Source of the DNA: Candidatus Latescibacterota bacterium
Lineage (GTDB): Bacteria; Latescibacterota; UBA2968; GCA-2709665
DNA length: 7,852 nucleotides
Assembly (NCBI GenBank): GCA_012271065.1
Contig: JAAXHE010000229.1
Coordinates: 1 to 7,852, forward strand
Reading direction: 5' to 3'
Both the position numbers and the translations under genes were made by a program. Positions 1-6,120 of the stretch are shown here, in pieces. Position 1 is the stretch's first letter, and every line of letters starts with the position of its first letter. The notes beneath the pieces were generated by a model, which made no database searches, was not told the origin of the DNA, and saw only the letters and a list, made by a program, of their open reading frames with translations.

Positions 1-33
1 CTACACCCGTTTTCGGAGGGGACTCAGGATTAG

Positions 34-402
34 CGTATTGGACGATTGCAGGACGGGCGGAAACAGCGGGAACTGCATGATTGGGTCGAAGACCAACTGA
101 CCGTACGATTTACTGGAAGAATGCTGGACATCGATAAGGACGTTGCCGTCCGATGGGGCGAGATCTCGGCAGCCGGTGAAAGGGTTGGGAGTACCGTACC
201 CGTACTGGACGGCCTGTTGGCGGCAACCGCGCTGACTTTCGGTTTGACGTTTGTCACGCGAAACACCGATCACGTCCTTGAAACCGGTGTTCGTCTGTTC
301 GATCCCTGGGAAACAGGATTCCCGCAACAGGTCTCGACGCGAGGGCTTCAACCGCTGCGCTTGAGACGCCCCGTCCGCTTGGCGTACACCTCGGCCACGT
401 GA
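34..402 (+). pseudogene. VapC-like PIN-domain toxin, C-terminal remnant
   Basis: The translation matches the second half of VapC/PIN endoribonuclease toxins. It shows a DGRKQRELHDW helix, then TVPVLDGLLAATAL with the conserved aspartate, then TFVTRNTDHV, and the GVRLFDPWE ending typical of the family. PIN toxins cleave RNA using a cluster of acidic residues. The N-terminal LDTN-type acidic motif and the first glutamate-containing helix are absent. An in-frame TAG at 31-33 closes the frame just upstream, and no other frame at 1-33 gives recognisable PIN sequence. The only nearby start is a TTG at 46 with no Shine-Dalgarno. After DPWE, where VapC proteins normally stop, about 30 unrelated residues follow and run antisense over the end of the ABC permease gene. 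Seen: PIN C-terminus, upstream stop, extended tail. Inferred: a decayed toxin gene with a broken front and a lost stop. A partner antitoxin would lie left of the window, if it still exists. Confidence 0.6.
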
Positions 403-1166
403 AAGATCCACAGTCCCAGGGGAACCATAATTACGCCCGATATCGTCAGAATGATGAGGTCACCCTGTACATCGGCGATACTTGCATTGTCGAGGAGAGC
501 TGTCCTGATGGAGCGGAGCGCATAGGTACCGGGAGAAAACGTCGATAGCGGCCGCAGCCAATCAGGCAGTACCGACACATCGTAGTAGACCCCTGATATC
601 AGCAGCACCAGCGTTCCGAAGATGTCAGTCGCCCGTGCGCCTTTCTCCGGCGAAAGAAGCGGAAATACGGCAGCCATCAGCCCCATTCCCAGAAACGAGA
701 GACTGGCCGTGGCCAAAACGGCGACTGCCGTGGTCAGATTCGCATCTGACAGGCTCAGATCGAAAAACAAGACGGCGGATACGAGGACGATCCCGGACCG
801 GAGAAAGCCGTATATGATCGCATATATGCATTGACCGGCGAGATGCGTAAGCCTGTAGACAGGAGACATAAACGTGTATTCGATGGTCCCTTCCCACCGC
901 TCCCAGGCGACGGCGTCAGCGACTTCGAAAAACAAAAGTCGGAGGAAGTTCCATAGCACGGCGCCCACAATCAGGAAGAGCACTGCCTCCCGCACCTTCT
1001 CGGGGTCGTCTCCGCCCATATACACACCGATCAAACCGATCGTCAACGCATGCACCACGTTCCAGACTACAAAAATCAGTTCCCAGCTTGCGTATCGCCT
1101 CGCGAGATTGAAATTTCGCTCGATAAAGGCTACCGACGCCTTGATCTCGGCCGTCAAGGGGTTCAC
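348..1166 (-). CDS. ABC-2 type transporter permease
   Basis: This 272-residue integral membrane protein is the channel half of an ABC-2 exporter, of the kind that moves drugs, lipids or polysaccharides outward. About six hydrophobic segments are visible, near residues 28-50, 61-82, 108-135, 144-171, 181-200 and 236-260. Between segments 2 and 3 is the ERWEGTIEY stretch expected of the cytoplasmic coupling region. Near residues 191-221, SGVYYDVSVLPDWLRPLSTF followed by SPGTYALRSIR is the conserved ABC-2 signature loop. The start is a GTG that overlaps the stop of the upstream ATPase gene in a GTGA junction. An AAGGAG Shine-Dalgarno lies 7 bases upstream, inside the ATPase gene, so the pair should be translationally coupled. 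Its 3' end overlaps the convergent PIN remnant by about 55 bases. The substrate cannot be told from sequence. Family assignment is strong. Confidence 0.93.
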   Translation of the reverse strand: MNPLTAEIKASVAFIERNFNLARRYASWELIFVVWNVVHALTIGLIGVYMGGDDPEKVREAVLFLIVGAVLWNFLRLLFFEVADAVAWERWEGTIEYTFMSPVYRLTHLAGQCIYAIIYGFLRSGIVLVSAVLFFDLSLSDANLTTAVAVLATASLSFLGMGLMAAVFPLLSPEKGARATDIFGTLVLLISGVYYDVSVLPDWLRPLSTFSPGTYALRSIRTALLDNASIADVQGDLIILTISGVIMVPLGLWIFHVAEVYAKRTGRLKRSG

Positions 1167-2068
1167 TCCCGGTCTCCTTCCGCGTCGCTTTCCAGATCGG
1201 CATGGGCAAGATCCATTCCCGTCATCTTGAAAAACACATCCTCCAGACTGCCTCCCACGCAGCCTGCGCGAACCTTGAGTTCATCGACCGTTCCCATGGC
1301 GATGAATTTCCCGTGATGGATGATCGAGACCCGGTTGCAAACCCGTTCCGCTTCGTCCATGTCGTGCGTCGTTAAGAGAACGGTCGCTTCGTGGCGCTCT
1401 CGTATTCCCATCACGTAATCCTGGACCTGTCGTTTCGACACCGGGTCCAGTCCCGTCGTCGGCTCATCCATCAACAGCAGAACCGGTGAGGTCAGGAGTG
1501 CGCGGGCGACGGCCACTTTCTGCTGCATGCCGCGTGACAGGTCCTCCACCGGCTGGTCCACCCGGTCTGCGCCAAAGCCCAGCTCGGCCAGAATCGCCCT
1601 GGCTCGACGTCGGCCCTCACGCACGGGAACTCCGTACAACCGGGCCGCGTAGCTCAGGTTTTCCCATGCCGACAGCTTTTTGAAAAAGGCCGCGTCGACG
1701 GACACCCGATTGATACAACGCCGCACGCCCATCGCATCCCGTTCAACGTGCAGCCCGAATACATGGGCCTCGCCACTGTCCGGGAAGACGAGGGTCGAGA
1801 GGATTCGAATCAGTGTCGACTTCCCTGAGCCATTCGGACCCAGAATGCCGAAAATCTCGCCACGTTTCACCTCAAACCCGACCCGGTCCACGGCCAGGAT
1901 TTCTCTTCGGCGCCGCCTGAATCGCTCGAAAAATCCGTTCCCCCGGGACCTCTCGTTATCGGGCACCCGGAAGACCTTGGTCAAATCCGTCGCCCGAACC
2001 GCAGGCGCGTCATAATCGATGTCCAACGCGGATTGCCCCTTCCCGGCGGCGACCGCCGCCTCTGCCAC
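1163..2068 (-). CDS. ABC-2 exporter ATP-binding protein
   Basis: This 301-residue ATPase energises the permease encoded immediately downstream. The motifs appear in order: Walker A GPNGSGKST (77-85), signature LSRGMQQKVAVARALL (177-192), Walker B VLLLMDEP (196-203) followed by TTGLDP with the D-loop, and the H-loop histidine in LLTTHDMDEAE (about 235). The segment where the Q-loop glutamine normally sits reads NRVSVDAAFFKKLSAWENL (120-138), with valine at the expected glutamine position. A basic insertion (FRRRRREI, 50-57) precedes the first beta strand. The C-terminus (GGSLEDVFFKMTGMDL) is the usual NatA/CcmA-type ending. The start is taken as GTG at 2068, because a TGA lies two codons upstream. 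Its Shine-Dalgarno is weak. A TTG 14 codons further in has a better AAGGGG about 9 bases before it, so the true N-terminus may be shorter. It is the first gene of the operon. Confidence 0.94.
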   Translation of the reverse strand: MAEAAVAAGKGQSALDIDYDAPAVRATDLTKVFRVPDNERSRGNGFFERFRRRRREILAVDRVGFEVKRGEIFGILGPNGSGKSTLIRILSTLVFPDSGEAHVFGLHVERDAMGVRRCINRVSVDAAFFKKLSAWENLSYAARLYGVPVREGRRRARAILAELGFGADRVDQPVEDLSRGMQQKVAVARALLTSPVLLLMDEPTTGLDPVSKRQVQDYVMGIRERHEATVLLTTHDMDEAERVCNRVSIIHHGKFIAMGTVDELKVRAGCVGGSLEDVFFKMTGMDLAHADLESDAEGDRE

Positions 2069-2388
2069 GCTTCACCAGCACCCACCCGGTGCCTGCCGGT
2101 ATGCTCCGGAGTCCCAGACGGCATGAACCAGGAACGGGAGCGGCCGCGGTTGATGAAAACAGAAAACAAAAAGGGATGCGCCTCTGCGCATCCTGGTATG
2201 GACCCACGTTACGTCGCCCGCAACATCCGAATCGCTCCGCATACGCCGTGCGAAGCCACGCTATTGCAGCGATACCACCCATTCCCTCGGCAACCTCCGG
2301 CTGCGCCTCGTCGGCGACGCGACCCGGATACCCCGAATTCCAAGTTATCTGACCGTCTGGTCTGCCGTCCTGAAACGCACTTCCGCGC
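2069..2388. other. intergenic region between rhodanese gene and ABC operon
   Basis: This 320-base gap between two co-directional minus-strand units contains the rhodanese terminator (about 2155-2193). Left of it is a roughly 85-base stretch that must hold the promoter and leader of the ABC operon. I could not pick a convincing -35/-10 pair there. Right of the terminator, 2195-2388 would be a long 3' untranslated tail of the rhodanese message. Open frames cross the region on both strands, but their translations are arginine- and proline-rich and match no family I recognise. I treat the region as non-coding. Confidence 0.6.
2155..2193 (-). terminator. rho-independent terminator of the rhodanese transcript
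   Basis: Read on the minus strand, GGATGCGC (2193-2186), an AGAG tetraloop and GCGCATCC (2181-2174) form an uninterrupted 8-base-pair GC-rich stem. It is followed directly by a T-rich run (CTTTTTGTTTTCTGTTTTC) down to about 2155. This is a textbook intrinsic terminator for transcription coming from the rhodanese gene. It insulates the ABC operon downstream. The plus strand lacks a T-run after the stem, so the signal is one-directional. Confidence 0.88.
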
Positions 2389-2826
2389 TCAGCGTCCCTT
2401 CTGTCCATCGTAGGAATTATGATCCGTGACCTGTGTAGATACCGGCAACCCCGAATCCCGCCATCCGGCGACCTCTACCATCCCGGTTCCGGGATTGACC
2501 TTGCCGCCGAAACCCCCGACGACATTTGCAATGTTCAGATACCCGGCTTTTTCCAGCATTTCCGCCGCGTACTGTGAACGCACACCCGACTGGCAGCCGC
2601 AGTATATTTTCGTCTCACGGTTCAGCACACGCTCCGCCACGGCCTGAAAATCAGGGTTGGGCATCATGCCGCCGGCCGGACTTTGAAAGGCGACCGGAAT
2701 ATTGACGGCGCCCTCGGGGTGGCCCGCGGCGAATTCAGCTTCGGTACGCACATCCAGGTAAACCGCGTCGGCTTCAGCGTCGAGTCCCGCCTTTGCGTCG
2801 GATGCCGAAATCTGCTCAATTGCCAT
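2389..2826 (-). CDS. single-domain rhodanese-like sulfurtransferase
   Basis: This 145-residue cytoplasmic protein of the rhodanese fold moves a sulfane sulfur through a persulfide on an active-site cysteine. Visible landmarks: VYLDVRTEAEFAAGHPEGAV (22-41), the standard CH2A-type strand and loop; and IYCGCQSGVRS (74-84), whose six-residue active-site loop CQSGVR starts at catalytic Cys78. After it come the AAEMLEKAGY helix and NVVGGFGG, near the usual end of the domain. The GMMPNPDF insert and the GWRDSGLPV ending resemble the small thiosulfate sulfurtransferase group that includes plant STR15/16-like proteins. I chose ATG at 2826 because AGGAGG lies 9 bases upstream and homology begins right there. 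A longer frame opening at 2964 would start inside the -10 box, so it is rejected. The gene has its own promoter and terminator. The last 15 or so residues are hydrophilic and probably disordered. The physiological sulfur donor and acceptor are unknown. Confidence 0.92.
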   Translation of the reverse strand: MAIEQISASDAKAGLDAEADAVYLDVRTEAEFAAGHPEGAVNIPVAFQSPAGGMMPNPDFQAVAERVLNRETKIYCGCQSGVRSQYAAEMLEKAGYLNIANVVGGFGGKVNPGTGMVEVAGWRDSGLPVSTQVTDHNSYDGQKGR

Positions 2827-2963
2827 AGACGAGTCCCTCCTCGTATCCGCCAGTCCATCACGCCTGCGTAGTCGTTCAGACGTGCCATATACCCGAGTCG
2901 CGTCTTCAATAACACAGCAGATCGAACCGCGTACGTAACACGGCGATCGATTCCCGATCATCA

Positions 2964-2992
2964 AATATACGCCCTTGCACCCCGCTTTGCAA
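2964..2992 (-). promoter_or_regulatory. sigma70-type promoter for the rhodanese gene
   Basis: On the minus strand, a -35 box TTGCAA (2992-2987) is followed by a 17-base spacer and a -10 box TATATT (2969-2964). Each is close to the consensus TTGACA/TATAAT, and the spacing is optimal. Transcription would start near 2957, giving a leader of about 130 bases before the ATG at 2826. The -35 box begins 6 bases past the stop codon of the propeller gene, so it occupies the only gap between the two genes. No experimental support is available here. Confidence 0.7.
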
Positions 2993-2997
2993 GTCCT

Positions 2998-4635
2998 CTA
3001 CTCCGAACTTTCCAATTCTCCCAGATTCACCTGGCAAATTTCGAATCCGGAGGCGAAATACAGCGTACGGTCAACGATCGTCAGGAACTCGCCGCTCTCG
3101 TGAATCACGGGTATATACTCGACCTCATCGCCGCGAAATTCCAGATGACCGATCTTACCCCCGACAGACGTCCACAACCGGCCTGCCGGCGCATCCAGCA
3201 CCACCTCTCGACATCCGGGTGGCGCCGGGCCCAGATCCCGCAAATCGCCCTCCCGGGCATTCCACCCGTAGAATCTCCCCCGCTGCGACGCAAGCACCTC
3301 TCCCGACGACAGGACGACCAGCACCCTGGCGGCGCTTTCGCCGTCTGCAATGGGCTGCGATCGTGCGACCGTCAGACTGTCCATATCGAATGACAGCAGG
3401 CGGCCGGTGGTCTGGGTGGGCGGCGTGGAGTTCGCGTCCGCGAAGATCTCGGTTCCGCAGTAGACCCGGCGGCGGTCCGGATCGACCTGAACGGAGTTCA
3501 CCTTCTGGTCCTGCACGAGATGGCGCCAGACGAGGATCTCGCCTGTCTTCGGATCGATGCGTCTGAGCGCACCGCCCAGATGTCCGTATTCGGGGCTGGT
3601 AGCCATCCAGACGTACCGGCCGTCGTGCACCAGACCCGTGGGTCTCATCTGGCCTTCGTGCTGCGCGCTGGCCAGCACGCGCGGGTTGTTGGGCCAGTCC
3701 GGCCTTGCTTCGGGATCGAATGCGGTCACACTGGAGGTTGTGTAGCTGCTCTGGAGGACCCGTCGGGTGATCGGCTCCCAGATGATCTGGTTGATCTGCC
3801 CTCCTCCCGGCGCCGCCCGCCCGAAATCCTCGCCGCCTCCGGTTTCCATGTTGACCATCCAGAACCGCTGATTGATAAACGGGGCGCCGAAGATCAAACC
3901 CCTTTCGGGCACGGGGCAGAGGGCGTGCGCGTTCATCGGGCCGGTACTTTCCAGGTCCATTCGGTCCGTGTTTCCCGTACCCGGATCGAACCGGAGGGCG
4001 ATGCCATCCAGGGACACGCCGCAGACGAAGCGCTCGCCCCAACGACGTATTGTTGCCGGTCCGCCTTCCGTCCAATCCGCCGCGGCAACGCCCCATTCCG
4101 CCGCTTCGCGATCCAGAGTATAGAGGTGGCCATCTGACGCGCTGTAGGCGAAAAGCCTCCCGTTGACCACGCAGGCGCCGCTACCGACGTTACCACGCGC
4201 GGGACCCGGAATCCGCTCTTGCAGATCGAGGCCGGGATAAGACATAAAGTGAAGCTCGCCTCGTACAAATGCCGCCAATGTATGGTCGTCCCAGAAGAAC
4301 GAGTCGGACGTCGAACCGACGCCCTGTATATTTTCCGGGGTATGGGACTCGGCGGTCATCGTTTGGGGGTCGAGCAGAACGAACCGCGCCTGCGGAATGT
4401 CTATTGCGAGGAGGATTCTCCCGTCCGGCGCCTCCATGACACGGTGTGCATAAAGGGCGGTCGGGTATTCCGCGTCGACGGGCCGAAATACCTTGACGAG
4501 CCGCGACTCCCGCCAGTCGTACACCCCCACGTCGCCAAGGGATGCGGCACCCGCACCTTCCACTACCCCCCACTCGCCAGAACCTGTCTCCCTATACTCC
4601 GTTACCCGTTGGGTAACAGCGTATAGGGTCGCCAT
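2998..4635 (-). CDS. uncharacterised beta-propeller-like protein
   Basis: I do not recognise a named family for this 545-residue protein. The sequence alternates short hydrophobic strands with GD/DG turns and aspartates in the pattern of a beta-propeller. Examples are RVMEAPDGRILLAIDIPQ (65-82), GACVVNGRLFAYSASDGHLY (153-172), GLVHDGRYVWMATSPEYG (334-351), ALRRIDPKTGEILVWR (356-371) and ARVLVVLSSGEVLAS (436-450). These look like PQQ/NHL/YVTN-style blades rather than canonical WD40, and about seven could fit. There is no signal peptide, membrane segment or visible catalytic motif, so it is probably a cytoplasmic binding or scaffold protein, or a non-catalytic lyase-like propeller. The start is uncertain. 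ATG at 4635 has no Shine-Dalgarno and its first 16 codons form a long hairpin. GTG at 4563 has a G-rich run (GGGGGG) a few bases upstream. An IS256 end lies 26 bases before the ATG, so the original 5' end may have been trimmed or separated from its promoter. Confidence 0.75.
   Translation of the reverse strand: MATLYAVTQRVTEYRETGSGEWGVVEGAGAASLGDVGVYDWRESRLVKVFRPVDAEYPTALYAHRVMEAPDGRILLAIDIPQARFVLLDPQTMTAESHTPENIQGVGSTSDSFFWDDHTLAAFVRGELHFMSYPGLDLQERIPGPARGNVGSGACVVNGRLFAYSASDGHLYTLDREAAEWGVAAADWTEGGPATIRRWGERFVCGVSLDGIALRFDPGTGNTDRMDLESTGPMNAHALCPVPERGLIFGAPFINQRFWMVNMETGGGEDFGRAAPGGGQINQIIWEPITRRVLQSSYTTSSVTAFDPEARPDWPNNPRVLASAQHEGQMRPTGLVHDGRYVWMATSPEYGHLGGALRRIDPKTGEILVWRHLVQDQKVNSVQVDPDRRRVYCGTEIFADANSTPPTQTTGRLLSFDMDSLTVARSQPIADGESAARVLVVLSSGEVLASQRGRFYGWNAREGDLRDLGPAPPGCREVVLDAPAGRLWTSVGGKIGHLEFRGDEVEYIPVIHESGEFLTIVDRTLYFASGFEICQVNLGELESSE
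4590..4628. repeat. long hairpin or operator-like palindrome at the propeller gene start
   Basis: CCCTATAC (4590-4597) pairs with GTATAGGG (4621-4628), and GTTACCC (4601-4607) pairs with GGGTAAC (4611-4617). The two stems are stacked across a 3x3 internal loop that contains one further C-G pair, and the apical loop is only 3 bases. Sixteen of 18 arm positions pair. On the minus strand the structure covers about codons 3-16 from the ATG at 4635, or the leader if translation begins at the GTG at 4563. It could be a protein-binding palindrome or an RNA hairpin that affects translation. There is no T-run, so it is not an intrinsic terminator. Confidence 0.7.
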
Positions 4636-4661
4636 GTTCTTATGAATAAGGTGGGGAAGTA

Positions 4662-5228
4662 GGGGTGTTCAAAGAGGACAAAAATTGTAAGGTACGGTGT
4701 GTGGGCAAGTACTATTTAGTTGAAAAAGGAGAGGCGTTTAGTCGGCGGCGAAGGCCTCTTGAGAGTGATGGTCGAGTTTGAGATGATTGCGTAGGGCAAG
4801 TCTGAGTGTGGGAAGGAATCGGTATCCTTTGATCCTCCGCAATCGGGGCTCGATATCCAACAGCGCGGCTGCCATCCACCGATATCGCTGATCGGAGTTG
4901 TTCCATCGCTTTACATTGCGTGCGCGCTGTGCGACCATGGCGTTGAGGGATTCAATACAGTTGGTGGTGCGGAACGACCGCTTGAGCTGTGGCATCAGTC
5001 CCAGCCGATGCAGGGTGAGGGTTTCTTCGAGCCCTTCCTCAAGGCTGTTCAGTGCAGATGCATTCATCAACGCCAAGGAGGGTTTGAGGGCCTTCAGCGC
5101 GGCTTTGGCGTCTTTGTAGGTCTGTTTGTCGTAAGCATCGTGGAGCGCCTTTCTGACCTCGTCCTGTTGTGATTTGGGCAGATAGGCGATCACATTTTCC
5201 CGTTTGTGCCACTGACAGCGTTGAATGG
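4662..5228 (-). mobile_element. IS256-family element, 3' remnant interrupted by IS21
   Basis: This remnant contains the C-terminal third of an IS256 (mutator-type) transposase gene and a 76-base non-coding end. The outer end probably begins at 4662 with GGGGTGTTCAAAGAGGACAA and runs on into AAATTGTAAGG. That is the style of IS256-family terminal inverted repeats, but the partner end is not in the window, so the border cannot be proved. On the right the element stops where the IS21 terminus starts (5229). The rest of the transposase gene must lie beyond the right edge of the window or be lost. Confidence 0.72.
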
Positions 5229-5268
5229 TGTCACGGATCGCCCTAATCAGGCCACCCATGATCGGCAT
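4738..5268 (-). pseudogene. IS256-family transposase, C-terminal fragment
   Basis: The 176-codon frame encodes the end of an IS256-type DDE transposase. It shows IQRCQWHKRENVIAYLPKSQ (15-34), with the C..H motif of mutator transposases, then EEGLEETLTLHRLG (77-90), FRTTNCIESLN (99-109) with the third catalytic residue Glu105, and RWMAAALLDIEPRLRRIKGYR (130-150). Family members run to roughly 400 residues, so the two catalytic aspartates and the DNA-binding part are missing. Residues 1-13 (about MPIMGGLIRAIRD) do not belong to the transposase: they are translated from the terminal repeats of the inserted IS21 element, and true homology starts about codon 14-15 (position 5228). The ATG at 5268 is therefore an accident of the insertion. 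The product cannot catalyse transposition. Confidence 0.88.
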
Positions 5269-5280
5269 AATGGAGCCACC
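5236..5280. repeat. IS21 left-end repeats (two transposase-binding-type sites)
   Basis: There are two tandem 21-base copies, at 5236-5256 and 5260-5280 (24-base step), of the form GATCGsCnTAAT......GCCACC. The first is the reverse complement of the right-end copy at 7756-7776 with one mismatch. The second differs from the reverse complement of the 7781 copy at three positions. In IS21-family elements such repeated end sites are bound by the IstA transposase. These copies also supply the apparent ATG and first 10-13 codons of the IS256 fragment frame. Confidence 0.85.
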
Positions 5281-5319
5281 TGGAAGTGGCGATTTTGGGG
5301 TTTCGGACGGGGTATGTAG

Positions 5320-6099
5320 TTAGTGTTTTTCGATCTCCTTTCCAAGGTGTTTTTCTGGTGAGTGTGGTAAGGGTTTTGGAGAGCGATAGCTATTGCCGTC
5401 GAGGATGACGCGATAGGCGCCGTGCCTGAGGCGGTCGAGGGTGGCGGCGCCGTGGAGTCGATTGGGGAAGGCGTCGCCCCATTCGGAGAAGTCGAGGTTT
5501 GAGGTGACGATGGTTGCGGCGCGTTCATAGCGTTCAGAGATGAGGTCGTGGAGGTCCTCGTCGTGCGGCGGCGCCATGGGTTTGAGGCCGAAGTCATCGA
5601 TGATGAGCAGCGGGGTCCTGACAACATTGTGGAAGCGTCGCTCGAAGGTGCCTGTGGCGCGTGCTGCGTGGAGTTGTCCCAACAGCTTGGTTTGTGTGGT
5701 GAACAGGGTGTCGTAGCCTGCTCTGACGGCGAGGTGTCCCAGGGCCTGTGCGATGTGGCTTTTTCCCGTGCCGCAGGGTCCGGCGATGAGGACCGCGACC
5801 TTTTCCTTGATGAAGGCACAGGTGGCCAGGTCCTTGACGAGGGCCTGATTGATGGCGGGGTTGAAGGCGAAGTCGAAGCCCTCGAGGGTTTTCTCGCCGC
5901 GGAAGCCCGCGCGTCGCAGGCGGAGGTTGAACTTTTTGTGTTCCCTGCGTGCGACCTCGTCCTGGACAAGCAGGGCGAGGAACTCACTGTAAGCGAGTTT
6001 GTTGTTGATGGCTTCCTGGTTTCTGGCAGGCAAGGTCTCGAGGATGCCGGACAGACGCAGTCTTTTGAGCATGGGGGCAAGTTCAGGCATGGGGTTCAT
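5320..6099 (-). CDS. istB: IS21-family helper ATPase IstB
   Basis: This 259-residue AAA+ ATPase assembles on DNA and helps the IstA transposase choose and remodel its target. Visible motifs: N-terminal helical domain with LKRLRLSGILETLPAR (11-26) and the LLVQDEVARRE helix (43-53); Walker A AGPCGTGKSHIAQALG (106-121); Walker B LLIIDDFG (164-171); and a sensor segment TIVTSNLDFSEWGDAF (196-211). The C-terminal LDRLRHGAYRVILDGNSYR is also typical. Length is normal for IstB. The ATG at 6099 has GGGAG about 9 bases upstream. A second ATG three codons in is a possible alternative. It begins 21 bases after the istA stop, so the two genes share a message. The frame is open and every motif is present, so IstB could be functional even though istA is broken. 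Confidence 0.95.
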   Translation of the reverse strand: MNPMPELAPMLKRLRLSGILETLPARNQEAINNKLAYSEFLALLVQDEVARREHKKFNLRLRRAGFRGEKTLEGFDFAFNPAINQALVKDLATCAFIKEKVAVLIAGPCGTGKSHIAQALGHLAVRAGYDTLFTTQTKLLGQLHAARATGTFERRFHNVVRTPLLIIDDFGLKPMAPPHDEDLHDLISERYERAATIVTSNLDFSEWGDAFPNRLHGAATLDRLRHGAYRVILDGNSYRSPKPLPHSPEKHLGKEIEKH

Positions 6100-6120
6100 T
6101 TTGTCGTTCTCCCATTTTTG

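Noticed and set aside
2010..2413. Open frames on both strands across the rhodanese-ABC intergenic region
   Set aside because: Translations are Arg/Pro-rich without motifs and cross a perfect intrinsic terminator. None has a good ribosome-binding site.
2827..2964. N-terminal extension of the rhodanese to 191 residues
   Set aside because: The extension would start inside the promoter -10 box and has no rhodanese homology. The ATG at 2826 has a strong AGGAGG.
3155..4096. 313-codon minus-strand frame inside the propeller gene
   Set aside because: It is an arginine/glycine-rich alternative frame with no domain, and the propeller frame gives coherent blade-like repeats over the same bases.
5247..6080. 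277-codon minus-strand frame overlapping istB
   Set aside because: It is a low-complexity Ser/Pro/Thr-rich translation of the istB region in the wrong frame and runs through the IS end repeats.
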